DNA of 64,000 nucleotides from Fistularia commersonii (lineage: Eukaryota; Chordata; Actinopteri; Syngnathiformes; Fistulariidae): the NCBI GenBank assembly GCA_037954325.1, contig JBBMNZ010000015.1, positions 7,812,001 to 7,876,000 of the forward strand, written 5' to 3'. The translations under genes were made by a program, and so were the position numbers. Below, one piece after another: positions 46,791 to 59,199 of the stretch. A model generated the notes under the pieces. The model was not told where the DNA came from and searched no databases. It was given only the letters and a program-made list of their open reading frames with translations. The first letter of the stretch is position 1, and each line of letters starts with the position of its first letter.

Positions 46791-48321
46791 AAAATATATA
46801 TTTGATGTGATTATTTGCATGTTTGTATACATTTCTAACCCCTGACCCAGACAAATAGTAATGAAAATGAATAAATGAATGAACATATTCATATGTAAAC
46901 TTTCAGTAGAGATTATGGTTACATTCATGTATGAAATAAACAAAGAAAAGGAAAAAATGATATAACTTTATAATCATCTTAATAACCATTGTAGGTTTAC
47001 ATCTTTAGTCAATATACTATAAATTCATATTTTAATCTTTTTATTGTCTTTCCTGTTTTTCCCACCAGCCCCAAATTGTCATTATTATAACTTATAATAA
47101 ACTGAATATGAACAAATATTAAATAAACAAAAATCAGACGCTAACATGTTTCCGATGTTTGATTGGTTAAGTATCGCTTTAATAGAAATAAGTATCATTT
47201 ATTAGGTAATGAATAATAAAATGTATCTATTCGTATTTCATGTGTAAAGCTCCTCACTTTATGTAATTACACCGTTGTTAACCAACCAAATTCCGCTTTA
47301 TTCAAATGTTCATGTTGGCATCCACAGAATGTTCGCCCTTCCGGTGTCACAAATATCTCCCGGGCGTTAAATTGCTCAATGACCCTGAGATGACCTCTGT
47401 CATAGTGCGCAACTCACCCCGCCAGGTTTCTACTGGTGCCTCTGGAAAGAGAAGCCCCTTTGGAAAAAAAAAGAAATAAAAAAAAAAAAAAAAAAAAGAA
47501 AATATTGTCCCTGTAGCTCCGGAGAAGAACACGGACTACAAATCCACTCTGGCTTCAGTTGAGAGGAAATGTTTTGACAAATGTGCTGCGTGATTAACAG
47601 AGACGGACAGAGTCAAAGTCATTTCTTGTCAGCTCAGTTACAGACAAAGAGGGATTGCTTGCATAAAAAAAAAAAAAAATAGAACAAAAGGAAAAGGCCA
47701 AAAAAAATGAACAAAAGGAAAAAAAATGGAAAAAGATAAAAAAGAGACTTGAAAAAGAACACACATAAAAGGGATTTATATTGGTGTTGGAAAATAAAAG
47801 TAAAAAATCATCAGAGCATTAATCCTCAAAATAAAGCACAAAAAGTGGAAGGAAAAAAAAACATATAAACACATATATGCATAGACACACATATACATAC
47901 CTACATACACACATGTGACATGTGTGTCAAATTCTATAGAAAAAAATAAACAATTTGACAGTGAAAATTAATTTTGGTGATAAAAAAAATAATAATAAAG
48001 TATAAATAAATAAATAAATAAATAGCTTCATTGAATTTCCTCCAGGATCACTAATGTATATCTAATTCCCCAAATAATAATAGAAATAAATATAAAAACA
48101 ATACACTTTTCCAGAAAGTAAAACCAAGCAACGGAAGAAGCTTAATATACATCAACAAATTCTAAAAATTTTAAAAATGCGCTGAAAATGTTCAAGCAGC
48201 AGAGCAGTCTGGCAGTGAAAATAGATGAAACTGTGAACTCAGAAACAAAACCGAAAAGAAAAAAGAAAATACTTCAATAAATCAATGAATAATTTTGTGA
48301 AATGAAAAGAAGAAAAAGCAA
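46791..48321. other. AT-rich and unique sequence, no gene seen
   Basis: AT-rich DNA, then a balanced patch at 47260-47600 containing a poly-A tract, then A-rich DNA at 47660-48320 with AAATAAAT repeats near 48005-48025. No exon recognised. Confidence 0.5.
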
Positions 48322-48611
48322 AGACCACAAAATAGAACGAGGCAAAAAATATGTTCGGTTAATTATTTTCATTTTTGAATGAAAAAAAATACATATTCGA
48401 CACCAAATACTTTATATTCACATATATATTTATACATACAAATATGGTAAAAGTAAAGGATGATGTAAATATGTGTAATATATATGTGTATATATATATA
48501 TATGGATGTAAGTATTATGTATGTAAGAGTAAATATATACTGTATATAAACATATATAAACGCACGTATATGTGTGTGTCTGTGTATACGTATACAAACA
48601 CACACATACAC

Positions 48612-48663
<52 letters not shown>

Positions 48664-48986
48664 TTTTAAATTTTATTTTATTTTATTTTTTTCAGTATAA
48701 AAGACCACCAAATAGAACAAGGCAAAAATATGTTCTGCTTTTTATTTTCATTTTTGAATGAAAAAAAATACATATTCGACACCAAATACATTATATACAC
48801 ATATATACATTTGTATATACAAATATACAAATATGGTAAAAGTAAAGGATGACGTATATATGTGTAATATATATGAGTATATATATATATATGGATGTAT
48901 GTATTATGTATGTAAGAGTAGATATATACTGTATATAAATATATATAAACGCACATATATGTGTGTGTCTGTGTATATGTATACAA

Positions 48987-49051
<65 letters not shown>

Positions 49052-49075
49052 CATATATTTTTTTTTAGTATCACT
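48322..49075. repeat. Recent two-unit tandem duplication, 380-bp period
   Basis: Unit 1 starts at AGACCACAAAATAGAACGAG (48322) and unit 2 at AGACCACCAAATAGAACAAG (48702). Both continue through TGAATGAAAAAAAATACATA, AAATATGGTAAAAGTAAAGG and GGATGTA-GTATTATGTATG to TA/TG microsatellites and a poly-T end. Outside the microsatellites I see only a few percent differences, so this is the youngest duplication in the window. Confidence 0.88.
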
Positions 49076-49735
49076 TTCCCCAGTTGGTCCACACTTCTAT
49101 CTCCTCCTCCTCCTCCTCCTCCTCTTCTTCCAGCAGCACCCCATCAAATAGCTGGCAACTAAAGCTGCGCCCTCTATTACAAGCTAAAATAGAGACACGG
49201 TGTCAGGCTAGCGTCCAGGGGGCGTCCGCATGCGGATGACAAGGGCATCCAGGCGATTCCAGAGGAAACACACCACTGCTACTTTCGTCCTCTCCTATTG
49301 GGAGGCGATGGTAGAGAGGAAGAAGAGGAGGAAGAGGAGGCTCTGTTTGCACTTTACTCCTGCCCACGTATCGCATTTTATCTCCCGGCGCTTTGCTGGC
49401 AGAAGGTAAACATAACTCATTGTTTATCTAGAGTGTTGATTATCTTTAATCAAATATCATTTCCACTTAATTGTTCATTTACAAAAATTACGCACAATTA
49501 TGAATATTGTGACTTTTCACTCACTCACTATGTTATCCCTTTATATAAAGAGAATCAGCAATATAGATTTTTGATTATTTTTGCTGATCCTCAGGTTATA
49601 GTCCTAGAGTTTCATTTTGTTTGTTTTTTTCTGTTTTCATGGGTCCAGAGCTGGAATTTTTTTCCATTTTTTTTTCCTATTAACCCACGATTTCAAATTG
49701 GATTCTGATTTCAATCCCATTTTAGTCTGAGGCTC
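49076..49735. other. Mixed sequence with CTC tract, no gene seen
   Basis: A CTCCTC tract at 49103-49124, a GAGGAAGAGG tract at 49315-49342, then AT-rich DNA. No supported exon. Confidence 0.5.
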
Positions 49736-50226
49736 CAACTCCGATTTCGACTTTGACTGGTTCCGATTGCATTTGCGATTCCGATGCCAATGCCGACGCT
49801 GATTCAGATTCAGATTCAGATTCGGATTTGGATTCAGATCCAGATTCCAGTTCCAACTCTGACTCTGCTTTTGGCTCTGGCTGATTCAGATTATGATTCC
49901 AATTCGGATTCCAATTTTAATTCGGTCTCTGGATGCAACTCCAAGTCAGATTTCGACCGATTGGTTCAGATTCCAATGCCGATGTCGATGCCGATTCCAG
50001 TTCTGGCTCTTACTCTTGACTCCAACACTAATTTCAGCTCTGTCTTAATTGGATTGCGATTCAAATTCAGATTCTGATTTCAATCCTGGTTCAGTCTCGG
50101 ACGGCGACTCCGATTTCATTTCTCACTGGCTCCAATTCCGATTCCGATTCCGATTTCAACTCTGATTGTTCTGATACCAACTTTGATTCTAATTTCGATT
50201 CCAGCTCCAACCGTAACTGCTCCTGA
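49736..50226. repeat. Degenerate GATTCN hexanucleotide array
   Basis: About 490 bp built from GATTCC, GATTCA, GATTTC, CAACTC and similar hexamers. A near-perfect core lies at 49800-49835 (GATTCAGATTCAGATTCAGA). In one frame the core encodes alternating D and S, but stops appear within 40 codons. Confidence 0.9.
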
Positions 50227-51264
50227 TTCTGGAAATCAAAACAAATGGTGGTGATTTGCAGACTCCCTCTTGTGAGCATGCAGCAGACATCCAATGTGTC
50301 TCCAAGGAAACACGAACCCCCTTCTCTGACTGGAGGGATCAGAGTCTATTGGGGCAAATTTAATGGCCGCCCTTTGGGGAAACTGTCGTCACCGTTGCAA
50401 TAATAAACACAAACGAATCTCTTTCTTCCTGCTCGATTCATCAGGTCCGCTAGCGGGTTCAGGTGCGTGGAATGGGCCATCGATGGCAGCTGGTTTAAAA
50501 GATAATCTATCGTCATCACATATTTCCAAACTGCGTCTTCTTCCGCTTATTGGTGAAGCGCAGCGGGGAATAAGGCTCGGGAAACATTTGAGAAAAAAAA
50601 AAAAAAACGAAAAAAAACGTTGAATCATTTTGAGCTACAAAATGAACAGGCAAATTTGGCATCTTCCGTCCTCATCTCCGAGCATCTTTGGCGCACGGAC
50701 GTGATTCATTTTAAAGTTTAGTGCCGTCAGAGCAGGACTTTTGAAACAGTGGCGGAAAAATCTTCACCCCGTTCTGAATCCGCCCTTGTACCGGCTGGAG
50801 GAGGGGCGGGGGGTCTGCTTGGTGGCTTCCCAAGATCGCGGTTGACCTCGATTACAATTACAGAGCAAATCTCTTAATTACAACGTCTGAACGAACGCGC
50901 CGCCTTCGGGGAACCCGTGGGTCTTTTTTTTTTTCCAGCTCTTTCAAGTTGCTTCCAGCTGGCGTCGCGTGACCGCCGGACCCCGGTGAAGCACCGCGGA
51001 GTGATTTGTACAGACGACTTTTTAATTGAAGACAACATGTTGTGGACCTCCCTCTGAGACAGAAGCTCTTCGGCTGCACGCTAACGGTCCGATGGGGTTT
51101 CGACCCTTCTGAGGACGCTTGTGTGGTGACGTTCGGGAAGAAACACATCATCTCCTCGGTCGTTTAAGTGGTCAGCTCCGTCATCTCGCAGTAGGAAGGA
51201 AGGAAGGTTGTTTTCCAGGTTGTTTTCACTCCGAGTTCTCAGGGTTGGGTTCTCATCGTTGTCT
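50227..51264. other. Balanced unique sequence, no gene seen
   Basis: Non-repetitive, with GC similar to or above the window average at 50340-50540 and 50870-51150. Opposed open frames exist but none shows a recognisable domain or convincing splice context. Confidence 0.45.
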
Positions 51265-51480
51265 CCTGTTACCTCCATGTTCTCCAGCCTGGACTGTCCA
51301 TCTTCCCCTCACAGTCCAAAAAAATAAATAAAAAAGTTGGTTTGTTTAAGACTCTAAATTGTGGGTAGGCGCTCAATGTCTCTATAGGTGACCCTGTGAT
51401 TGACAGCTGACTCTTTGATTGACAGCTGCCCACTCTGGGTGAAACCCTACCTTTTACTCAACCACAGAGGGAATTGATGC
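51265..51480 (+). mobile_element. tRNA-derived SINE (family 1) body, plus strand
   Basis: TCCATGTTCTCCAGCCTGGA, CACAGTCCAAAAAAATAAAT, GACTCTAAATTGTGGGTAGG and GACCCTGTGATTGACAGCTG follow the order of the family-1 body in plus orientation. The segment CTTTGATTGACAGCTG is a short internal duplication. Head and tail are missing. Confidence 0.65.
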
Positions 51481-51756
51481 CTAAGAGCTTTGGTCAGGAC
51501 AAAGAATGGAATGATGAGTTGAACGTAATTGTGTGGTGATTCTGAGGAAAAGTTATGTCAAATTGTTCCTAGAAAAATTTGAACTTATCTCTTTTAAATA
51601 CGACTTAAGTATTTAAGTATTATTTAAGTATTATTTTTGAGACATTTTTATATTCACAAATAATATTTATTTATTATGCATATCTATATTATTATTATTA
51701 TTATTATTATAATCATTGCTATTATCATTATTATTATTAATTTTTTAATAGGAAAA

Positions 51757-51999
51757 GGAAAAGGAAACTTTCCTTTCCTTTCCTACCTGAGGCTATCAGA
51801 CTTTTTAATTCCTCTTCCCTCAGCCGCAGGGAATTTTCAATCTTTGTAGTTACTGCTAACAGCTAAGACAATTTATATTTCATTATATTTCTTTTTGTTC
51901 CTCCTTTCCACTATTGTCTATTACTGTTATGTTTTTACTTGAAACTCTGGCACAACAATTTCCTTTGGGATTAATAAAGTTGTTCTCATCTCATCATCT

Positions 52000-52000
<1 letters not shown>
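51757..52000 (+). mobile_element. LINE 3' end, plus strand
   Basis: CCTACCTGAGGCTATCAGAC, TTTTTAATTCCTCTTCCCTC, then GGCACAACAATTTCCTTTGG and GATTAATAAAGTTG are typical of the ORF end and 3' terminus of a fish non-LTR element. An ATT/AGT microsatellite begins directly after the terminus. Confidence 0.65.

Positions 52001-52001
<1 letters not shown>

Positions 52002-52093
<92 letters not shown>
52002..52093. repeat. ATT then AGT trinucleotide microsatellite
   Basis: About 43 bp of ATT repeats turn into about 49 bp of AGT repeats at the 3' end of the LINE fragment. A further ATT run is at 52219-52252. Confidence 0.95.
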
Positions 52094-52095
<2 letters not shown>

Positions 52096-52215
52096 TGGGG
52101 TAGTAATGGTAGTAATAGTATTTTAGTGTGTGGTTGTATTCTATTGTATTCTCTTTAAAGTTTCTTGTGAATTTCTCTCTGTTTGTTTTTTTACGTTTTT
52201 ATCTCATTTTTATTA

Positions 52216-52252
<37 letters not shown>

Positions 52253-52492
52253 GCTCTTTTTCTTTTCATTGATCTTATAAATATTATTGCTGTTTTTTGT
52301 GTCTGGTTACATGAATGGTGGTCTTTATACTTATACTTAGGTAGTCTTTCTTGTGACTTCTCTCAATTTAAAACAGATTTTGTGAACAAGTATATCATAA
52401 TAAGTAACAGTAAAGTCTTTAACGCGATTGGATGAAACGCGTTTATATTTGGAAAGTAAGTGAACAGAAGGTCAAGACTGCCTTTTCATCGG
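52094..52492. other. AT-rich sequence, no gene seen
   Basis: T-rich unique DNA containing the second ATT run. No exon or element recognised. Confidence 0.55.
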
Positions 52493-52493
52493 T

Positions 52494-52577
<84 letters not shown>
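52493..52577. repeat. CA dinucleotide microsatellite
   Basis: An uninterrupted run of about 42 CA units, long enough to be polymorphic. Confidence 0.97.
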
Positions 52578-52578
<1 letters not shown>

Positions 52579-52829
52579 CGTGCTCGATCCGCATTGACGT
52601 CATAAGTTGATTTACTGCAGCCACCGCACAAACATGGGCGACTTAGATTGCAATTACACAAGACGTCCGCTAGATGACAGCTCAGGATAATAATAATTCA
52701 GGAATTCCACTACACGAAGATTGATCTGACATTTGTACAGCCTTTGAATATTTATGTTATGTATTAATATCCATAAATCAAATTAGGACTAATTTATATG
52801 TTCAGTTTTTAAATCATTATTTAGTATAT

Positions 52830-52931
<102 letters not shown>

Positions 52932-53117
52932 GTTATTATTATTATTTTTGCTTTTCTTTATCCAAACACTGTATTTGACAAGATTTTAGCCTTTTTAGCT
53001 CCCCAATTTTTTATTTTACTTTTTAATTTTTGTGAAGAATTCACTTAATGAACAAACACTCTTAAAATCTTACAATCTCTATTCTTGGTCACATCAGGAG
53101 AAGTTGTGCAAGTAATA

Positions 53118-53465
53118 TAAGATAAGATAAGATAAGATAAGATAAGATAAGATAAGATAAGATAAGATAAGATAAGATAAGATAAGATCTATTGATCCCC
53201 ATATGGGAAATTCCTTTGTCACAGCAGTGTAACCGAAAATAAAGAAAAGGAAAATAAATATGAATATAAGTATAAATAGAGAGACCGAAGACAGAAGATA
53301 GCAAAACATCCACACATAGACAGCAGCAACAACGACAACAACATCAGGGATAATAATGGGCAACATAATGGAGCAGTAAGGGTGAAACATGCACAACCAG
53401 AAATAAACGACAGTGTAAATAGAGTGACAATATTAATGACAAGAATAAGATAAATAAACAAAAGT
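53118..53465 (-). mobile_element. LINE or SINE 3' end with TTATC tail, minus strand
   Basis: On the minus strand the element runs through GTTGTTGCTGCTGTCTATGT to CTGTGACAAAGGAATTTCCC and ATGGGGATCAATAGAT, then a TTATC tail of about 14 units (53118-53187 as GATAA). Homologous copies are at 59942-60130 and 35655-35850. The GGGGATCAATAAA-like terminus with a short-unit tail is typical of fish non-LTR 3' ends. No coding part is present. Confidence 0.75.
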
Positions 53466-54229
53466 AGAGTTGGTAGTAGTAAAGGTAGTTGTAGTTGTAT
53501 AAAAAAAATTAGTATTAGTTTATTATTGTTTTGGATTAAACCAAAGATGCCTCAAGATTGACTTGAAGCGTATATCTAGGGAGAAAAACAAAACAAAACA
53601 AAACAAAAGAAAACATTAGATAAAGCAAGTTGGCATCTCGGCCAGTAGAAGGTGCTGCACAATCACAACTGCACTGCAACCCCTGCAAAGTTGTTGCATC
53701 GAGTGCAGCTGCAGTGTGAAGGATGACTGTAGGGGCGCAGAGAGAGGAAGGCTGGTGACTCGTCTTCATCCCCGGGACTTAATTTTTTATACTTAATGAG
53801 TCCATTATATTTTCCGCGGCAGATAAAACATTTCATCACCTCGAAAATGTTCAAACATCACCAATTGAGCAGATTACAAACCAGACGAAGCTGAAAGAAA
53901 CAATCTTAAACTTTTCCTCCCTTTTTCATCGCATCGCCTGAGCACTTAGCTCCCAGAATACCTGCAAATAGCCAGCCTTAAAAATCTAATATTGAGAATC
54001 CCATTAGCTAAAATAAGCAAGTGAGATCTAAAATTAAAAAGGAGCCGAAACAAACTTAATAAAGTTAACTTTTGTATTGAGAAATTCCAGGAAATATAAT
54101 AACATTGTTGATAAATATAACATTTTCTTTCAAAGATCAGCTTAATAATATTCGTTGAATTGAAAAAAAAAAAAGCAAAATATTACAAAAGGATTTGCAG
54201 GACTTTCCTAAAAAACTAAAGAAAGAAAA
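53466..54229. other. Unique sequence, no gene seen
   Basis: Includes an AAAACAAAAC tract near 53585-53612, a balanced block at 53630-53840 and AT-rich DNA after that. No exon recognised. Confidence 0.5.
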
Positions 54230-54840
54230 GCAAACACACACACACACGGGCTTATGCAGGTACACATAAACACTTATAGTAACACAAACTATTTCACATA
54301 CACACACAGCTAACATGTTCACATACTGTTACAGGACTGTCTCAGAAAATTAGAATATTGTGATAAAGTTCTTTATCTTCTGTAATGCAATTAAAAAAAC
54401 AAAAAATGTCATACATTCGGGATTCATTACAAATCAACTGAAATATTGCAAGCCTTTTATTATTTTAATATTGCTGATTATGGCTTACATGTTAAGATAA
54501 CTCAAAAGTCCTATCTCAAAATATTAGAATATCATGAAAAAGTAATTTTTGTTTTCTTAATTCCATTACAGAAGATAAAGAACTTTATCACAATATTCTA
54601 ATTTTCTGAGACAGTCCTGTACGAGCACATCGCTACATGTACACAAACAAAAGTGCGTTTTAGTAAACATCCAAACACACTCACACACACACACACACAC
54701 AAATGTATGCAGGTATACGTAAACACATATAGTTACACAAACAATTTCACACGCACACAGCTATGTATACACTGTTGCACACACACATGTGTGCGTTTTA
54801 GTAAACGTTCAAACACACCCACAGACACACACAGACATAC
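54230..54840. repeat. Duplicated CA-rich block, one unit holding a MITE
   Basis: Unit 1 (54236-54680) and unit 2 (about 54690-54830) share TATGCAGGTACACATAAACA / TATGCAGGTATACGTAAACA, ACACAAACTATTTCACATAC / ACACAAACAATTTCACACGC, CACACAGCTA, and GTGCGTTTTAGTAAACATCC / GTGCGTTTTAGTAAACGTTC. Unit 1 is interrupted after ACATACTGTT by the MITE at 54332-54619. Unit 2 reads straight through TACACTGTTGCACACACA. Confidence 0.85.
54332..54619. mobile_element. Palindromic MITE (GGACTGTCTCAG ends), copy 3
   Basis: 288 bp with full-length terminal repeats starting CAGGACTGTCTCAGAAAATT, flanked by TA on both sides. By eye it is close to copies 1 and 2. Confidence 0.94.
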
Positions 54841-55468
54841 AGTCACACATAAGTAATTACATTTACACACAGTTACATAAGAAAAACAAACAGAAACAAC
54901 CCCCTGCACACAAACAGCCCCACAAACAAGTGCATTTAAACACACCTCAGACACACACAAACACAGTTACATACACGCTTTTAGACACATCAATACGCAG
55001 TCACACACATACATACTTTTTCCTGTGTAGTGACACACATTTTCACATGGATATACTCACACAGTTAAAACCACCCTGTTTTTTTCAAGGAAAAAAAATA
55101 CACTCACACAGGCGCCGACAAGTAGTCAACGTAACATGCTCACGCAACAATCAAACACTAAGTTGTGTTCGCACACAGACACAACAACGCTTGCATACTT
55201 ACAGATAAGCTTGCACGGCTACACACACACACACACACACACTGCCTTCCAGGCTGCACCCTGACTTCGGGGGCTTTGCCTCTTGCCTCCCCGTCTTGCT
55301 CCCCGGTGGTTAATTAGCTTCACTTTACCAGCCGTGACTCACATTGTGTCGCTAACGATTCACCGCACATGTGACACCCATTAAAATGACTGTCGGAGGA
55401 ATGTGTCGTCACCCACTCCCTTGTTGTACCCGCGTCAGGGCTTGTGTCAGCCCTTTGTCATGAAGTGT

Positions 55469-55499
<31 letters not shown>

Positions 55500-55599
55500 G
55501 TTCTGATGTTGTTTACTCACTGTTTCCCCTGGTACACTTGTACTCTTACATAATAGACATCAACCTGGGCGGGGGTACCCAAGCATCATAATCACCGCA
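54841..55599. repeat. CA-rich low-complexity region
   Basis: ACACAC words mixed with AGTTACATA and AAACA up to about 55245. A unique GC-richer block follows (55245-55440), then a TG run at about 55466-55499. Frames through it are compositional artefacts. Confidence 0.7.
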
Positions 55600-56345
55600 A
55601 TGATCGTGATTCCTAAAACAAATAGATGTCTTGGGCTGGGTTCAATAAATCATTTTCCTTTTTTTTTTTTTGTGCCAAATGTGAAGCATTCGTTCATCCT
55701 TTCCGAGGTTTACCAGGTCGAGGTCACAGCTGCGGTCGCCAGATTAGGTCGAGAGTCCAGAGAGACGTGGTCTACTTCTTCCCGGATGACCCCAAGTCAC
55801 TCCCGGGTCAAAGCAAATGAATCGTGCCTCCAGCCTATTCTGGGCAAAGCACTGGCGCTCCCGCTAAATGTGGGTGTTTGTAGAACACAGATCGCCTCGG
55901 CTTCATGCCGATGTGAATACGCGACAGGTTTTCTCCAAGCTCCCCTCTGGATACTTGTACCTTCGGGGTTCGGCACTGCCACCCTCATTTCAGCTGCTCC
56001 TATCTGACAACGTCTTCTTTGCATTGTGACCCAAAACCATGTGCACAAAGCCAGGAATTGGAACATACGTGGTCTGGAAAATCAAAAGCCTTGCTTTTCG
56101 GATCTCCAGCACAACACTGCACATGCCTTGCCATTCCAGGCTGTCTGGTTCCAACTTGAGAAAGATCCCCAGAAATACTTCAACTCTTTCGCTTGTTACA
56201 TTACATGCCAGCCAACCCAATTTGTTTATAATCCAATAATGTCTGGCACAAATCCATTACCATAACATTGAGATGCTCACCTTTTTTCTACCCACTTCAC
56301 GCATGGCTAGAAACTGCCCCAAGTCCTAATGAGGGCCCCCCAGAA
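55600..56345. other. Unassigned sequence with a long open frame
   Basis: A 135-codon plus-strand frame (55600-56007) has no domain I recognise, and open frames overlap it on the opposite strand. The sequence is balanced and not visibly repetitive. Confidence 0.4.
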
Positions 56346-57100
56346 GGGCCCAATTGTCACAAAGAGAAGGAATTCTGAGGACCACAAGTGGTGCTGGAGA
56401 TTTTAAAGCTCATCTACATCTAGTGTTACAATTCAGAGGGGCGGACCCGCTCACCAAAACAAGACTCCACACCAGAACAGAGAGGGGAGTTCAAAAATCA
56501 AGTGTACTTGAGATCCATCAGCAGATGGAGAGTTAGATAAATGCAAGGTTGGTGGACGAGGGCATTCGCTGACAGGGTAGGGAACTTGTAGAGGCAAGGT
56601 TGGTCCCGGTAGGCCAGGCAGGACAGCGCTTGGTTGTAGAGTCGGCAGAACTCTGGTAACAGGCGAACAGTTTGGCGTTGGGTTGTGGGATAGCAAGGAC
56701 TCAGATATCCAAACTTGAGGTCGGGAAGATGCCAGGTTGGGGGACAGGTTGTCAGACAGATGGGGCTGGAATGCACCAACGTAAGAGGCCCAGTTGAGAA
56801 GAAAAGGAGGCACCGACAAGGCATACAACGACAAGAGAAGGAAGGACGAGGGACGCAACTTTTAGATCTCCAGATGTGTAGGGAATAGGTAAAGAAATCT
56901 AAGGATTAGATGTAATGGGGGTTCGCACTCAGGCTCCAGTCTGTGGTCTACGGATGCATAGGAAAAACAAACAAGGAAACCCAGGGACTAGCCAGACAGG
57001 GGTTCACTTCGCATCTCCATACAGTGGTCTCAGGGTGCATCGAGAACAGGTGAACGAGAGCAAATGATAAAAGATGTTGCAGGAAAGCAGGTAAGAGGGG
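56346..57100. other. Unassigned purine-rich sequence
   Basis: Rich in AGGCAAGGTTGG, GACAGGG and GGAACAGG-type words, resembling the noncoding parts of some fish LTR or LINE elements, but I could not match a family. No exon is supported. Confidence 0.35.
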
Positions 57101-57109
57101 AAAACACAA

Positions 57110-57700
57110 GAGAATCAGTGGGCAGCAAGGGAACCGCCACCCATTGAGACTAAAGCTCCAGCTTTTAAGTTATCAATAATTGCCACTAACTCGCAGCAGC
57201 ATTGCAGTCTCCCATGTATGGGAATCCATGGTAGCAAGCCCAACCCTAACATATTGCCATGGTCCATACCTTTGCTGCTCCGGAGATCCAGTCCATGAGG
57301 ACCACAAACAGAATTTGGCAAAAAAAAGAACATCCCTAGCTCGGCCCAATACCTACTGAAAGTATGTTTGATACTGTGCCAAGAATGTGGGTACAGGTGT
57401 TGCAGCATTTATGAGACTGGACGGCTTGAAACAGGGAGGAGGTACCCCTGCAGCACCTACTGCAGAACTCAGTGGGGGGTGGGTTGCGCACCTTCTCCAT
57501 GTCCACAAAGCTCATGAAGAGAGGTGGAGCATACTCCCATAAAACCTGGAATTCCTGTGTGAAGACCTTGTCCAGGTTTCCATGATGGAACAGAATCAGG
57601 GACCTTTCAGTCACTCCCAATCCACTGCAATCATCCATATAACTGAAGCGGCATGACAACTCCTCCCCTTCCAATGCCTTCAATATGTCCGGATGAATCC
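57110..57700 (-). mobile_element. Rex3-like LINE fragment, minus strand
   Basis: On the minus strand a frame reads EGIHPDILKALEGEELSCRF (before the RT core), then APPLFMSFVDMEKV (motif A region) and SLFQAVQSHKCCNTCTHILG with TVSNILSVGIG (before motif B). Further down FVVLMDWISG can be read. This order matches the Rex3-type protein (EIRPEMLKAL, CFVDLEKA, LLRAVRSLY, VGLRQGCPLSP). Large deletions and shifts are present, so this is an old relic. Confidence 0.6.
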
Positions 57701-58870
57701 CTTCCTTTGTAACCTCTACCTGGAGATGTAAACCAGGTCTACTAGTGTCTTCTAGCTTTATCCCTTCAGTGGAGGGGACAAGTCAGACGCAGGGGCTCCA
57801 GGAAGTGTCCCTTCAACTGTCCAAAAGTCTTATTTTAAGAGCAACAGGTCTGTTCCACTGAAGTCTCTTACACTGACTTGCCATAAAATCCTCAATGCGG
57901 AGCATATTAGTCCTCAAAAGTCCAATTGCAAAACTCCCATAAGGATATTGAAGTGTACACTCAGGGCACCATTCAATGTTTTCAAGAAGCCGGTATACTC
58001 CACGGTGTAGTCCACAGTGCATTGACCAACAACCGTTGGACATCTCTTCCAGTAATGAATCACAAGGAGGCAACTTTCTGGGTCAACAGGGAAAACAAGC
58101 TGGGACTGAAAGGAGGGCACGGCTGTATCCCTATATCTATTTGTCGGCTTTCAGACCGAGAAAACAGAAAAAAAGCAAAAGGACAAAAATCAAGGCCCAA
58201 CAGAGCAGCGGTGAGCAGTCCTCACAGCAAGAAGATGTCTGCTTCGATTTCCTTGGCCAACTGGGTTCTCTGAAAATTGCAACCCTGAAGCCAAGGATAA
58301 GTGGCAGGGACCGTGAACGGATGTGTGACAAAGGAGGGGTCGGATCCCCTTCCAGATGTTTGATTTTGGAACCAAAGCCACAGGGGAAGTTGAGTCTGTC
58401 TGGATCTGGCTGACATGACAACCTCTGTGTGCTCCCCACTAGCGGAGACTTTCCTAGACCAAAAAAAAAAAAAATTTACCAAGCCACTGGCTGCCACTCA
58501 GAGGCCTGCACCACTATCTGCCATCCTAAACACAAAACACCAGACCCCGATGCCTCGCTCCCGCCCCTGGGGAAGCACAGGGGCAATGGCTCTGAGTTGT
58601 TTGTTCATGCCGCCGCTGAGCCAGCCCCGTGGGCCCGGGCCCAGTTCTCCCCGATCCCCAGCAAGATGTCTTGGTTACAAATATCTCCTCCCAGCATGAA
58701 GCTGAATTGTTGAAACCCCAGACCACTTTGGCCTTTCAGTGGTTGATGCACCGCTGCTCCCAGCATGACAGAGACACAGATACTCCTCTGTCAAGATGAG
58801 GTGATGACTTCCAAAGAGGGAAAAAAAAAGAACTAATCCTTGACAGACTATTTAAATTTGAGGACATTTG
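57701..58870. other. Unassigned sequence
   Basis: Balanced sequence with overlapping open frames on both strands (for example 57926-58413 plus, 57813-58120 minus). It may be the rest of the transposon at 57110-57700, because the boundary is not visible, but no motif supports this. A poly-A tract lies at 58460-58473. Confidence 0.35.
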
Positions 58871-58873
58871 TTT

Positions 58874-58876
<3 letters not shown>

Positions 58877-58921
<45 letters not shown>

Positions 58922-59050
58922 TATTAAGTAATAATGCTTATTATTATTATTATTATTATTATTATTGTTATTGTTATTGTTATTGTTATTATTATTATTA
59001 TTAGTAGTAGTAGTAGTAGTAATAGTATTGTATTATTATTATTATTATCC
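58877..59050. repeat. ATA/ATT trinucleotide arrays in opposed orientation
   Basis: An ATA array (58877-58916) is followed by an ATT array (58938-59002), with TTGTTA and AGT variants to 59050. The opposed orientation can form a hairpin. Confidence 0.92.
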
Positions 59051-59199
59051 GTTCATTTGATAATGTTATCATTTGATGTTGTTGATGTATTGATAAAGCG
59101 TTCCCTAGCAATTCCGCAAGAAATAATTTCAGATTTCTATTAAATTAAAAAAGAACTCAAAAGAATAAACAAATAGCTCCCTATATATATATATATATA

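Noticed and set aside
49784..50077. Acidic D/S-rich protein encoded by the GATTCN array
   Set aside because: The frame is open only in parts, switches composition with phase, and lacks a start context. The DNA behaves as a simple array.
55600..56007. A 135-codon plus-strand open frame
   Set aside because: No recognisable domain, an overlapping minus-strand frame of similar length, and no splice or promoter support.
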